A stretch of 64,000 bases of DNA from Symbiodinium natans (GCA_905221605.1 CAJNDS010000069.1:62001-126000), one strand, 5' to 3'. Numbered from the stretch's first letter, positions 44,248-53,970 are shown. Numbers and translations are program-made. The notes: generated by a model not told the origin, from the sequence alone.

Positions 44248-44398
44248 AGGTCTAGGGTTCTTGCGAGCATCCCCGAAGGACGCCAATCCCATACCTACAG
44301 CATATGGGCGTAGGTTTGGCGCGCAGGGCTTGCTCTCTAAGTCCGGGTCCATTTGCTTGGGTGTTGGGTGTTTAGGTTTATAGGTCCTCCTTGGGGCC

Positions 44399-44517
44399 AA
44401 ACCCTAAACCCTAAACCCTGAACCCTGAACCCTGAACCCTGAACCCTGAACCCTGAACCCTGAATCCTGAACCCTAAACCCTAAACCCTAAACCCTGAAC
44501 CCTAAACCCTAAACCCG
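44399..44517 (-). repeat. Telomeric block with a CCCTGAA cluster
   Basis: 17 units. Eight consecutive CCCTGAA copies (about 44413-44470) lie between canonical CCCTAAA. Confidence 0.95.
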
Positions 44518-45429
44518 AAGCCCAGGGATGCCCCTGGATAGAAGGGGCTGTCTAACAAAGACCCGTTGTGTCAGCATCGACAGATTCCGGTTTAGGGCCT
44601 ACTTAGGGGCATGTCGAGCGTTTAGGGTCCACGGTTTAGAGCTAAACCCTAAACCCTCCACCCCAGCACCTAAATCCTAAAGCCTAGACCCTACACCCTA
44701 AGGCCCTCAACCACAAACACCAAAGCCCCAGAACTCGCAGCCCGAAAGGCCTTGAGCCCTAAACCCTACAAGCCCTGAGCCCGAAGCCTAAGCCCTAAAC
44801 ACATCTCAGACGAAAAATAGAAATTTCGTACAGTGTATTTATGTATTGTCTATATCCAGATGTATAAACTCCATGATTCTGTAATTCTTTAATGGTCAAG
44901 TAGCTAGAACAAATTTGTGCGTAGATGTAAATGTATTAAAAAAATTGTATAATCATGTAGATTGTATACAACCCAAACCCTAAACCCTAAACCCTAAACC
45001 CTAAACCCTGAACCCTAAGCCCTAAACCCTAAACCCTAGACCCTAGACCTAGACCTAGACCCTAGGCCTCTGGGGTCCGGCTCGCAGCGGAACTACTGGG
45101 CCTAGGCTCGGACTTGGCTGGCCATTGACAAGGAGACTTTTTGGGGTTAGGGTTGAGGGTTAGGGGGTATATAGGGGGTATATAGGGTGTAGGGTTAGGG
45201 GATATAAGGTGCAGGCTGGGGGGTAAACAGGGTTTAGGGTGAGGGTTGGGGGTATACATGGAAGGTTTAGCGCTTGTTTGGTTTATATAGGGTGTGTACC
45301 GTCTGTAGGGTGTATATAGGGTTTAGGGTGTATATAGGGTTTAGGGGTTTTGGGTCCAAAAAACTGCGGCTAAAGGTTGGACATTCGGGGCTCGCTAAAC
45401 GCCAGCACCGCCGACGCGACGCATATTCA
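44518..45429. other. Mosaic, no gene recognised
   Basis: Decayed CCCTAAA at 44640-44800, an AT-rich unique piece (44810-44970), CCCTAAA with CCTAGAC units at 44975-45065, and TAGGG-type units with GGTATATA inserts at 45145-45350. Confidence 0.5.
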
Positions 45430-45482
45430 CAGACACAAACATATACACGCACACACACACACACACACACACATACAAATAC

Positions 45483-45516
<34 letters not shown>

Positions 45517-45787
45517 ATATGTATGCATGCCTATTTACTCATGATACAAAGGTAGCTGCTGCATACACACATACATACCTACATGTGTATATAAAAATAC
45601 ACACACATATTATATATATATATATATGTATACATATATGCATACTTATAGATAAATATGTATATAAACAAACGCAAGTATAAATACACAAAAACATAAA
45701 CTTATGTGTATATATATATATATTTATATATATATATATATATATTCATTTATGATTATTTGCACACATATATATATATATAGGTAA

Positions 45788-45826
<39 letters not shown>

Positions 45827-45845
45827 TTTATATTTATACATATGT
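45430..45845. repeat. Long compound AC/TA/GT microsatellite region
   Basis: (CA)n, (TA)n, (GT)n and TATG-type repeats for about 415 bp with only short unique interruptions. Frames through it give Y-I-Y-I and V-C-V-C peptides. Confidence 0.9.
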
Positions 45846-46235
45846 ATACATTAGACACATACCTCAGCACGAAGAAATCGGGCCCGGGTTCCCGCAGCTC
45901 TGTCCGTTCCTTCCTTTCCTGTTTGCGTCTACGTCTAGGGAAGCACTACAGGAAATACGATTTTTTCAAGGAAAAAAAACAGACAGACACGCGCGCACAC
46001 ACACACACACACACAAATACAAACAAAACACAAAGAAAACCAAAAGTTAGAAACAAAGCCCTCCAAACCGAATCCTAAACTCTAGTAATCTCCTGTGCGA
46101 GTGGGCTTTGGGAGTTCGGGGCGTCTTTCGGAGTTCCGAAACTCCAAGATGCTACAGGGTTTAGGTTTTTGGGTTTAGGGCTCAGGCTTTACGGTCGTCA
46201 AGGTTGAAAGATTTTTGGTTAAGGGGGCCAAAAAC

Positions 46236-46347
46236 TCAGTTGTGCAGTATCCTAGCGGAACCAACGGTTCACCTTTGGGACTAGAAAGTGATTCGATTCC
46301 CCCCCCAAAAAAAAAAGAAAGAAAGGTTACCTGCTCTACTACAAAGA
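46236..46347. mobile_element. Family F repeat copy 1
   Basis: Shares GTTGTGCAGTA, CCTTTGGGA and AAAGGTTACCTGCTCTACTA with the stretch at 55454-55556. The termini are weak, but the two copies align along most of their length. Confidence 0.5.
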
Positions 46348-46369
46348 AACAACCCTAAACCCTAAACGT

Positions 46370-46469
46370 GGGGATGTTCCCCCTTATGCTATCAGTCATT
46401 AATGGGGGCTATAGTAAGGGTACGAAAATCCATATATGAAGGACTGTGAGTATAAGGGCGAAGCTCCCA
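46370..46469. mobile_element. Family A copy 6, inserted in a CCCTAAA block
   Basis: The left GGGGATGTTCCCCCTTATGC is mirrored by GTATAAGGGCGAAGCTCCCA. Both flanks are CCCTAAA repeats (46351-46366 and 46470 onward), so the element sits within telomeric repeat. Confidence 0.8.
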
Positions 46470-46554
46470 CCCTAAACCCTAAACCCTAAACCCTAAACCC
46501 TAAACCCTAAACCCTAAACCCTAAACCCTAAACCCTCAACCCTAAACCCTAAAC
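46470..46554 (-). repeat. Interstitial telomeric block (CCCTAAA)12
   Basis: Twelve near-perfect heptamers, continuous with the family A element at its left. Confidence 0.95.
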
Positions 46555-47222
46555 ACACCCAAAGGGAAAAAGGACCCTGGGGGCTCCGGCGCTCGGAGGT
46601 GTCGATCACATCCAAGATCTCCACACCCACATCCAGCGCTTCCCAGTCGTCGATCTGGCAGTGCGGGGGGTTTAGGGTTTAGGGTTTAGGGTTTAGGGTT
46701 TAGGGGTTTAGACCCGAAACCCGAATCCAATCCTGAATCTTAAGCCGTGGGGGTTTTAGGGGTTTGTACCCGAAACCCGAGTCAAACCTTGAATCCTAAG
46801 CCCAAACCCCCCACCCTAAACCCTCGGTTTCAGGTTTGGGGTTGTGGGTTTAGGGTTGTTGTGGGGTTTAGGGGAAAGGCTGACCCTGGATCCAAGACCC
46901 AAATAGACTGCTTAGACCTTACAGTCTCAGCAACACCTGAATAGATGGGCAGTCCGATCAAGGGCACTTAAACCTTGGGCTATAGCTCATGGGTCCAGCG
47001 TTCCGATGGTCCTCATCGACTTCTTGCAGAGCACCCTTGTCAGGCTTAGAGTTTAGGAGTATGTCTTGGCAGAGGGTAGCTTCTGGCCTTGAAGATTCCT
47101 GTTGCTTTACAGTCTTTACAATCTTTTTCTGGAATCTCGAAGCTTTGAACCCTGAACCCTATATTAGGGTTTAGGGTTTAGGGCTTAGGGTTCAGGGTTT
47201 AGGGTTTAGGCTTATCCTATAT
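46555..47222. other. Mosaic, no gene recognised
   Basis: A TTTAGGG block at 46668-46705, a duplicated GACCCGAAACCCGAATCCAA-type segment (46710 and 46770), unique sequence, and a TTTAGGG block at 47165-47212. Confidence 0.5.
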
Positions 47223-47322
47223 GGGGCTTTCCGAGATTAGGGGTGCAAAATTGGGGTACTTATTAAAAAGGAATCCGACTATTCGGGGGTGTATATTAGC
47301 GTCCATTATTTTCGTAAACTCC
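47223..47322. mobile_element. MITE-like element, family C copy
   Basis: The left GGGGCTTTCCGAGATTAGGG is mirrored by the right ATTATTTTCGTAAACTCC, with interior GGAATCCGACTATTCGGGGG. Confidence 0.6.
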
Positions 47323-47324
47323 AA

Positions 47325-47520
47325 TATAGGGTTTCGGGTGTATGGTTTAAGGTTTAGAGTTTAGGGTTTAGTATAGGGTGTATGATAGGGTTTCGGAGTT
47401 TATGGTTTAAGGTTTAGAGTTTAGGGCTTAGTGTAGGGTTTAGAAAAGGGTTTCAGGTTTATGTCTTAAGGTTTAGATCTTAGGGTTTAGTGTAGGGTTT
47501 TGTATAGGGTTTTGGGTCTA
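47325..47520 (+). repeat. 60-bp minisatellite of telomere-like submotifs
   Basis: Just over three copies of an exact 60-bp period (TATGGTTTAAGGTTTAGAGT at 47341 and again at 47401). Each unit contains TTTAGGG, TTTAGAG, TTTCGG and GTATAGGG, a higher-order unit built from decayed telomeric repeat. Confidence 0.85.
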
Positions 47521-47522
47521 TT

Positions 47523-48985
47523 GCTTGATAAGGTTTAGGAGTTTAGGGTTCTTAGGCCCGCGCGCCTCTTTCAACCAATCTATGCCAAAATCCTCACAGC
47601 CGTTCACGGCTTTCTCTTTGTAGTCGTACGAGAACCTCAGGCAATTGCTACAACTGGGACAGGGGGAAGCAGTCACGCCACATGCTGGACTTTAATTGGC
47701 GACAAAGCGGGAGAGTTGGGTTTTGGTGTCTACTAAATATTCAGGGTTTAGAGTCGTCGGGCTTATAGGCCCTAAACACTACACCCCAAACGCTAAACCC
47801 TAAACCCTAAACCCAAAACCCTAAACCCCAAACCCTAAACCCTAACCCCTGTAAAGCCCTAACCCCGAAGCCATAAGCCCAACTGGACATTAGAGACCCG
47901 GTGAGCCCCTGACTTCTGGGGAGCTCAGCCATCAACCCTATAGAGTAGACCTGGTTTAGGGTTTAGGGTTTAGGGCATAGGGCTTAGGGCTGAATTAGAT
48001 TACGCGATTGGGGGCTTAGGGTTCTTGAGTACACCAAACCCTATACCAACCCCAAACCCTAAAACGCTGACACCCTAAAACCCGGAGACGCTGAAACCCT
48101 AAAAGCTCTGAAGCTCTAAAACCCTGAGACCCTAAAACCCTGAAACCCTGAAACCCTGAAACCCTGAAACCCTGAAGCTCTAAAACCCTGAGACCTTAAA
48201 ACCCTCAAATCCTGAAACCCCTGAGACCCTAAAACCCTGAAACCCTGAAACCGTGAGACCCTGAAACCCTAAACCCCCCAAAGCCTGACACCCTACACCC
48301 TACACCCTAAACCCTAAACCCTATAACCCCATAACCCTATAACCCTATAAACCGTAAACCCCAAACCCCAAAGGGTTTAAAGGCCAAGGCTGGGCCTGCG
48401 GGGTCTGTAGGATGTTGAATTTGCGAGGGTTTGGGGCTTACGGTTTCGGGCTTAGGGTTCAACAATTGAGGGGGTTTTAGGGGGTTTAGGGGGTTTTAGG
48501 GAGTTTATGGGGGTTTAGGGTGTTGAGGGGGCTTAGGGTTTTGAGGGGGTCTAGGGTGTTGAGGGGGCTTAGGGGGTTTAGGGTTCCCTGATTCCACAGT
48601 TGATGAGCCAAGGTGCGGCCCGCGTCGCTCCTTCCCCACTGTCAGGTTGTAGCGAAGCACCTGGGGGAAGGCACTTCGCCAGTAGCTACTGAAATTTAGA
48701 GGTTATGTAAGGTTTGAGGGTTTAAACGCTTTAGGGTTTAGGGCTTGGGCTTCAGTAGGCTCAGGGTGTAAACCCTGGCCCCAAAACTCATCGCCGCTGC
48801 AGCGGCACGGCTTGGAGCTCCTGATCTTAAAGCTTTTCGGGTCCTTGGCAGCAGGAAGTCCTCCTTGCCTTCATGTCTGTGCCAATCGGGCCTTTCAGGA
48901 AGTAGCGCCGCGCTCGAAGACATCTCGAGGCTTCCATGGGAAAGTGACGCTGCATCCATTCAGCGCCACTGTCAGACGTCCATGA
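47523..48985. other. Mosaic, no gene recognised
   Basis: CCCTAAA at 47797-47850, TTTAGGG at 47950-47990, a long 8-mer array of CCCTAAAA and CCCTGAAA at about 48055-48370, and G-strand TTTAGGGGG-type units at 48460-48590. A unique piece follows, carrying short minus-strand frames (48738-49021). Confidence 0.5.
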
Positions 48986-49050
48986 TGCATGCAACGTTCG
49001 CAACCACATGAGCCATCTCAAGAGGCCTCATGGGGTGTAAGAGAAGCAGT
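48986..49050. repeat. 65-bp direct repeat, copy 1
   Basis: From TGCATGCAACGTTCGCAACC to GGTGTAAGAGAAGCAGT, identical to 49376-49440. The offset is 390 bp. Confidence 0.95.
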
Positions 49051-49296
49051 CGTTTTGCGCAGGCTCCTCAGCTCTGACTGGAAGGCCAGTACGGAGCTCT
49101 CTTGTTCAGCCGGCACTCGTGAGTCCAAGTCAGGCACCGGACTAGACACTGACAAGACCATGCACATCTTCCAACGTTCGAAAAGGCCTGCGCGGGACTT
49201 AAGGTCTTTCGATGAGCGTCCAAGCGCCAACTTGACTAAGGTTTGACGGCATGCGAAATAACGCCGCGGCCTCACTCGGACTAGGACCCCATGCAT
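49018..49296 (-). CDS. Unassigned open reading frame, doubtful
   Basis: A 92-codon minus-strand frame between and into the two 65-bp repeats. It reads M-H-G-V-L-V at the start and T-P-H-E-A-S at the end. Composition is protein-like and free of telomeric codons, but a plus-strand frame of 85 codons (48989-49246) overlaps it. The shared 65-bp repeats place L-T-P-H-E-A-S-stop at the end of frames at both copies. I see no domain. It could be a relic of a duplicated exon. Confidence 0.15.
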   Translation of the reverse strand: MHGVLVRVRPRRYFACRQTLVKLALGRSSKDLKSRAGLFERWKMCMVLSVSSPVPDLDSRVPAEQESSVLAFQSELRSLRKTTASLTPHEAS

Positions 49297-49375
49297 GAAC
49301 GGAGGGCGTGGCAGGGTGTCTCCCTCGCAGCATGGAGTGCTGGCGCCACAGCAGAGTTGCTACCATCAGACGAGC

Positions 49376-49440
49376 TGCATGCAACGTTCGCAACCACATG
49401 AGCCATCTCAAGAGGCCTCATGGGGTGTAAGAGAAGCAGT
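49376..49440. repeat. 65-bp direct repeat, copy 2
   Basis: Identical to 48986-49050. Downstream sequences diverge but both soon reach a GCAG (TTTTGCGCAG and TCTGTGCAG). Confidence 0.95.
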
Positions 49441-49568
49441 TCTCTCTGTGCAGGGGTCATGATTGTGGAACTTCAGTTGCACAGTGTACGTGATCCCTGC
49501 AAGAAGACCCTCGACAATCTTGAAGGCAACGTATAAGCGAAAGAACAGACAAAAAAACAACTTGTGAG

Positions 49569-51017
49569 CAGCGTAAGCACCCACTTAAGCCCATAAAGAG
49601 TTCCCAAGGGGTAAGTCAGCACTGCCGATTCTGTATGGCCGGATCAGCACCACTGCAGCACGAAGCCGTGTCTGTGTGGAGGGTTTTGAAGGCCACCGAT
49701 ACCCCTACAGAGCACTGGACCATGCCTGTGCGCAGCGTAAGCACCCACTTAAGCCCATGAAGAGTTCCCAAGGGGTAAGTCAGCACTGCCGATTCTGTAT
49801 GGCCGGATCAGCACCACTGCAGCACGAAGCCGTGTCTGTGTGGAGGGTTTTGAAGGCCACCGATACCCCTATAAAGAGCACTGGACCATGCCTGTGCGCA
49901 GCGTAAGCACCCACTTAAGCCCATGAAGAGTTCCCAAGGGGTAAGTCAGCACTGCCGATTCTGTATGGCCGGATCAGCACCACTGCAGCACGAAGCCGTG
50001 TCTGTGTGGAGGGTTTTGAAGGCCACCGATACCCCTACAGAGCACTGGACCATGCCTGTGCGCAGCGTAAGCACCCACTTAAGCCCATGAAGAGTTCCCA
50101 AGGGGTAAGTCAGCACTGCCGATTCGGCATGGCCGGATCAGCACCACTGCAACACGAAGCCATGTCTGTGTGGAGGGTTTTGAAGGCCACGGATACCCGT
50201 GCAGGGCACTGGACCGTGCCTGTGCGCAGCGTAAGCACCCACTTAAGCCCATAAAGAGTTCCCAAGGGGTAAGTCAGCACTGCCGATTCTGTATGGCCGG
50301 ATCAGCTCCACTGCAGCACGAAGCCATGTCTGTGTGGAGGGTTTTGAAGGCCACGGATACCCATACAGAGCACTGGACCATGCCTGTGCGCAGCGTAAGC
50401 ACCCACTTAAGCCCATGAAGAGTTCCCAAGGGGTAAGTCAGCACTGCCGATTCTGTATGGCCGGATCAGCACCACTGCAGCACGAAGCCGTGTCTGTGTG
50501 GAGGGTTTTGAAGGCCACGGATACCCGTACAGAGCACTGGACCGTGCCTGTGCGCAGCGTAAGCACCCACTTAAGCCCATAAAGAGTTCCCAAGGGGTAA
50601 GTCAGCACTGCCGATTCTGTATGGCCGGATCAGCACCACTGCAGCACGAAGCCGTGTCTGTGTGGAGGGTTTTGAAGGCCACGGATACCCGTACAGAGCA
50701 CTGGACCGTGCTTGTGCGCAGCGTAAGCACCCACTTAAGCCCATGAAGAGTTCCCAAGGGGTAAGTCAGCACTGCCGATTCTGTATGGCCGGATCAGCTC
50801 CACTGCAGCACGAAGCCATGTCTGTGTGGAGGGTTTTGAAGGCCACGGATACCCGTACAGAGCACTGGACCGTGCCTGTGCGCAGCGTAAGCACCCACTT
50901 AAGCCCATGAAGAGTTCCCAAGGGGTAAGTCAGCACTGCCGATTCTGTATGGCCGGATCAGCACCACTGCAGCACGAAGCCGTGTCTGTGTGGAGGGTTT
51001 TGAAGGCCACGGATACC
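49569..51017. repeat. 164-bp tandem satellite, about 8.8 copies
   Basis: CAGCGTAAGCACCCACTTAA starts a unit at 49569, 49733, 49899, 50063, 50227, 50391, 50555, 50719 and 50883, and the last unit is cut after about 135 bp by a CA/TA microsatellite. Units are over 95% identical by eye. The second is 166 bp because of a 2-base insertion (CTATAAAGAG for CTACAGAG). Since 164 is not a multiple of three, the recurrent 82-codon frames (M-E-G-F-E-G-H...) span one and a half units and are probably satellite artefacts. Each unit contains GGGGTAAGT, a donor-like motif, and CACTGCAG, an acceptor-like motif. Confidence 0.95.
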
Positions 51018-51261
51018 CCACAAACACATACATACGCACACACACACACACATATATATAGATATATATATATATGGTCACCCCCCCCCAATGGACCCAC
51101 CGCGGGCCTTGATCTTTGCAAAAGTACCGCAAATACCGATAAAACCTATGCTGTCTGGTGATTTTCCGGTGACCGGATTTTTGACTGTATTCCTTAATTC
51201 ACCCTCTCACACACGCACGACGGAGGGTTTTTCTTTCTGTTGGCTTTTGTTTATAATTTAA

Positions 51262-52660
51262 GATCTAGGCATTTAAACCTAAGCCTGCAAAAAAAAAACC
51301 TTAACCTTTAAACCCTGTAGGGTTAAGGTTTAAAGGTTAAGGGTTTAAGATTTAGGCATTTGAACCTATGCCGGTAATTAAAGCTAAGCCCTTAACCTTT
51401 AAATTCTATCGGGTTGAGATTTTTACAGGTTTAGGGTTTAAGATGTAGGCATTTAAACCTAAGCCTGCGACTAATTTTAAACCCTTAACCTTTAAACCCT
51501 GTAGGGTTAAAGTTTAGAGGCTTAGGGTTTAATATTTAGCCATTTAAACCTGTAGCCAAGCCCTTAACCTTTAAACCCTATAGGGTTAAGATTTTTAAAG
51601 GTTTAGGATATAAGATGTAGGCATTTAAACCTAATTAAGCCTGCAACTAATTTTAAACCCTTAACCTTTAAACCCTGTTGGGCTAAGGTTTAAAGGTTTC
51701 GGGCTTAAGATTTAGGCATTTAAACCTATTCCGGCAATTTACGCTAAGCCTCTAACCTTTAAACCCTATAGGGTTAAGATATTTAAAGGTTTAGGGTTTA
51801 AGTTTAAGGTTTAGGTATTTAGACCTATGCCGGCAGTTCATATTGAACCCTTAACCTTAAACCCCATAGGGATGAGATTTAAAGGTTTAGGATTCTTTAC
51901 TTAGACATTTAAATCCAAGCTGACGATTCAACCTAAACCCTTAACCTTTAAACCCTATAGGGTGAAGGTTTAAAGTTTTAGGGTTTAAGATTCAGACATT
52001 TAAACCTAAGACAGCGATTAACACTAAGCCCTTAACCTTTAAACCCTATAGGGTTAAGGTTTAAAGGTTTGGGGTTTAAGATTCAGGCATTTAAAGCTAA
52101 GTATGTAATCAATTTGTCACCCTTAACACCTCTAAACTCTGTAGTGTGAAGGTTTAAAGGCTTAGGGTTTAAAAAAACCTAAGCCCCCTAAGCCCATAGA
52201 GTTTAAACCTTAAGGGTTTAAGGTTTACGCATCTATTCCTTAACCCTAAACCCTCTAGGGTCAGGACCCTAAAGCCCTCGGCAATCAAGCCTAAACCCTT
52301 GACCTTCAAACCCCATAGGATGAAGGTTTAAAGGTTTGGGGTTTAAGACTTAGGCATTTAAACCTAGAGGGCATTTAAGCCTTAATCCTAAACCCTTTAG
52401 GGTCAGAACCTTAGCACCCTATAGGGGTCTAGCACGTTCAAAGGCTTGAACCCTACAGGCGCTGAAGGTATACATGTCCTATCGGTTTTTAAACCATTAC
52501 ACCCTGTAAGAAGGTTTAGGGTCTTTTCGGGGTCTATCTCTAAATTTCTCACGGGGTTAACCCTGCAGGGTTTAAAGTTAAAGGTTTAGGGTTAAAGGTT
52601 AAGGCAATACCTATAGGATTAGAACCTTATAACCCTGTAGTGCATGAGGCTTAAACCCCT
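51262..52660. repeat. Array of ~90-bp units with a central palindrome
   Basis: About fifteen degenerate units at about 90-bp spacing (51300, 51391, 51481, 51571, 51658, 51750, 51847, 51939, 52030 and on). Each has CCCTTAACCTTTAAACCCTA facing TAGGGTTAAGGTTTAAAGG, plus the linker TTAGGCATTTAAACCTAAGC. Sequence decays toward the right. The motif is related to the telomere heptamer but AT-richer. Confidence 0.85.
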
Positions 52661-52669
52661 AAAACTTAA

Positions 52670-53640
52670 CCATCTTTTTCTCGAGAAAACCAAAAAAACC
52701 AAAAAAACCAAAAAAACCATCTTTTCCAAAACTATGGGGCTGGGGCCTCCAAAAGATGGTTTTTTTGGTTTTCTCGAGAAAAAGATGGTTTTTTTGGTTC
52801 GAAACCATCTTTTTCTCGAGAAAAAGATGGTTTTTGAGCAGCCGCTCTTCGAAAAACCATCTTTTTCTCGAGAAAAAGATGGTTTTTGGAGATCTTACCC
52901 TGGAAAAACCATCTTTTTCTCGAGAAAAAGATGGTTTCCGGAGGTCTTGTCCTGGTAAAACCATCTTTTTCTCGAGAAAAAGATGGTTTTTGGAGGTCTT
53001 CTCCTGGTAAAACCATCTTTTTCTCGAGAAAAAGATGGTTTTTCGAAGGATGGTTGCTCAAAACAATCTTTTTCTCGAGAAAAAGATGGTTTCGAACCAA
53101 AAAACCATCTTTTTCTCGAGAAAACCAAAAAAACCAAAAAAACCAAAAAAACCATCTTTTCCAAAACTATGGGGCTGGGGCCTTCAAGAGATGGTTTTTT
53201 TGGTTTTCTCGAGAAAAAGATGGTTTTTTTGGTTCGAAACCATCTTTTTCTCGAGAAAAAGATGGTTTTTGAGCAGCCGCTCTTCGAAAAACCATCTTTT
53301 TCTCGAGAAAAAGATGGTTTTTGGAGATCTTGTCCTGGAAAAACCATCTTTTTCTCGAGAAAAAGATGGTTTTTGGAGGTCTTGTCCTGGTAAAACCATC
53401 TTTTTCTCGAGAAAAAGATGGTTTTTGGAGGTCTTGTCCTGGTAAAACCATCTTTTTCTCGAGAAAAAGATGGTTTTTAGAAGAGCGGCTGCTCAAAAAC
53501 CATCTTTTTCTCGAGAAAAAGATGGTTTCGAACCAAAAAAACCATCTTTTTCTCGAGAAAACCAAAAAAACCATCTTTTGGAGGCCCCAGCCCCATAGTT
53601 TTGGAAAAGATGGTTTTTTTGGTTTTTTTGGTTTTTTGGA
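52670..53640. repeat. Nested palindrome array with 52-bp period
   Basis: A 26-bp perfect palindrome has half-site CCATCTTTTTCTC, mirrored as GAGAAAAAGATGG, and is centred on the XhoI-type CTCGAG. It occurs in two blocks of six: 52805, 52857, 52909, 52961, 53013, 53064 and 53240, 53292, 53344, 53396, 53448, 53500. Copy six of block one has one mismatch. The spacers are about 26 bp. Longer foldbacks, with AAAAAAACC arms around CCAAAACTATGGGGCTGGGG, lie before, between and (in reverse complement) after the blocks. The order is X, block 1, X, block 2, X-inverted. Frames in all six phases stay open because the palindrome has no stop in any phase. Confidence 0.95.
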
Positions 53641-53783
53641 TTTTTTTGGTTTGTTGGTTTTTGTTAGTTTCTTGTTTTGTTGTTTTTTGCCTTGATCTGG
53701 CTAGGACTCGGCTGCCATCCGCGGTGGGTCCATTGGGGGGGGGTGAGCATATATATATATAGATATATATATAGATGCACATA

Positions 53784-53795
53784 CAAAAGCGTGTA

Positions 53796-53840
<45 letters not shown>

Positions 53841-53872
53841 CAGACAGAGAGAGAGAGAGAGAGGGAGAGAAA
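53784..53872 (+). repeat. (GA)n microsatellite
   Basis: GA dinucleotides with a few CA and GC interruptions, just outside the 2.7-kb element. Confidence 0.9.
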
Positions 53873-53970
53873 AAAACATGGTTAAACCCCCTGGACCTGA
53901 GTCCGGCCAGGGGCCTGGCCGTTGCATCATCTTGCAAGCAATCCTCGGCAGGAGCTTGGGTGCATGCAAG

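Larger units (their letters stand above)
51050..53776. mobile_element. 2.7-kb palindrome-filled element bounded by terminal inverted repeats
   Basis: The left boundary (51050-51104) reads AT-rich repeat, then TCACCCCCCCCCAATGGACC followed by CACCGCGG. The right boundary (53719-53776) is its reverse complement, including the same nine-base homopolymer and the adjoining AGATATATATATATAT-type tract. Beyond a single G/C difference before TCA, the non-AT part matches across about 30 bases. The interior holds a short unique leader (51106-51260), an array of about 90-bp palindromic units and an array of 52-bp palindromic units. No transposase frame is present. A large non-autonomous foldback element is the simplest reading. 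A duplication of a repeat boundary in inverted orientation is the alternative. Confidence 0.65.

Noticed and set aside
50006-51161. Tandem family of 82-codon proteins (M-E-G-F-E-G-H...)
   Set aside because: Frames overlap each other across a 164-bp satellite whose length is not a multiple of three. They reflect the repeat, not separate genes.
52805-53525. CRISPR array
   Set aside because: Spacing is regular, but the repeats are perfect palindromes, spacers repeat and mirror one another, there are no cas genes, and the context is eukaryotic telomeric repeat.
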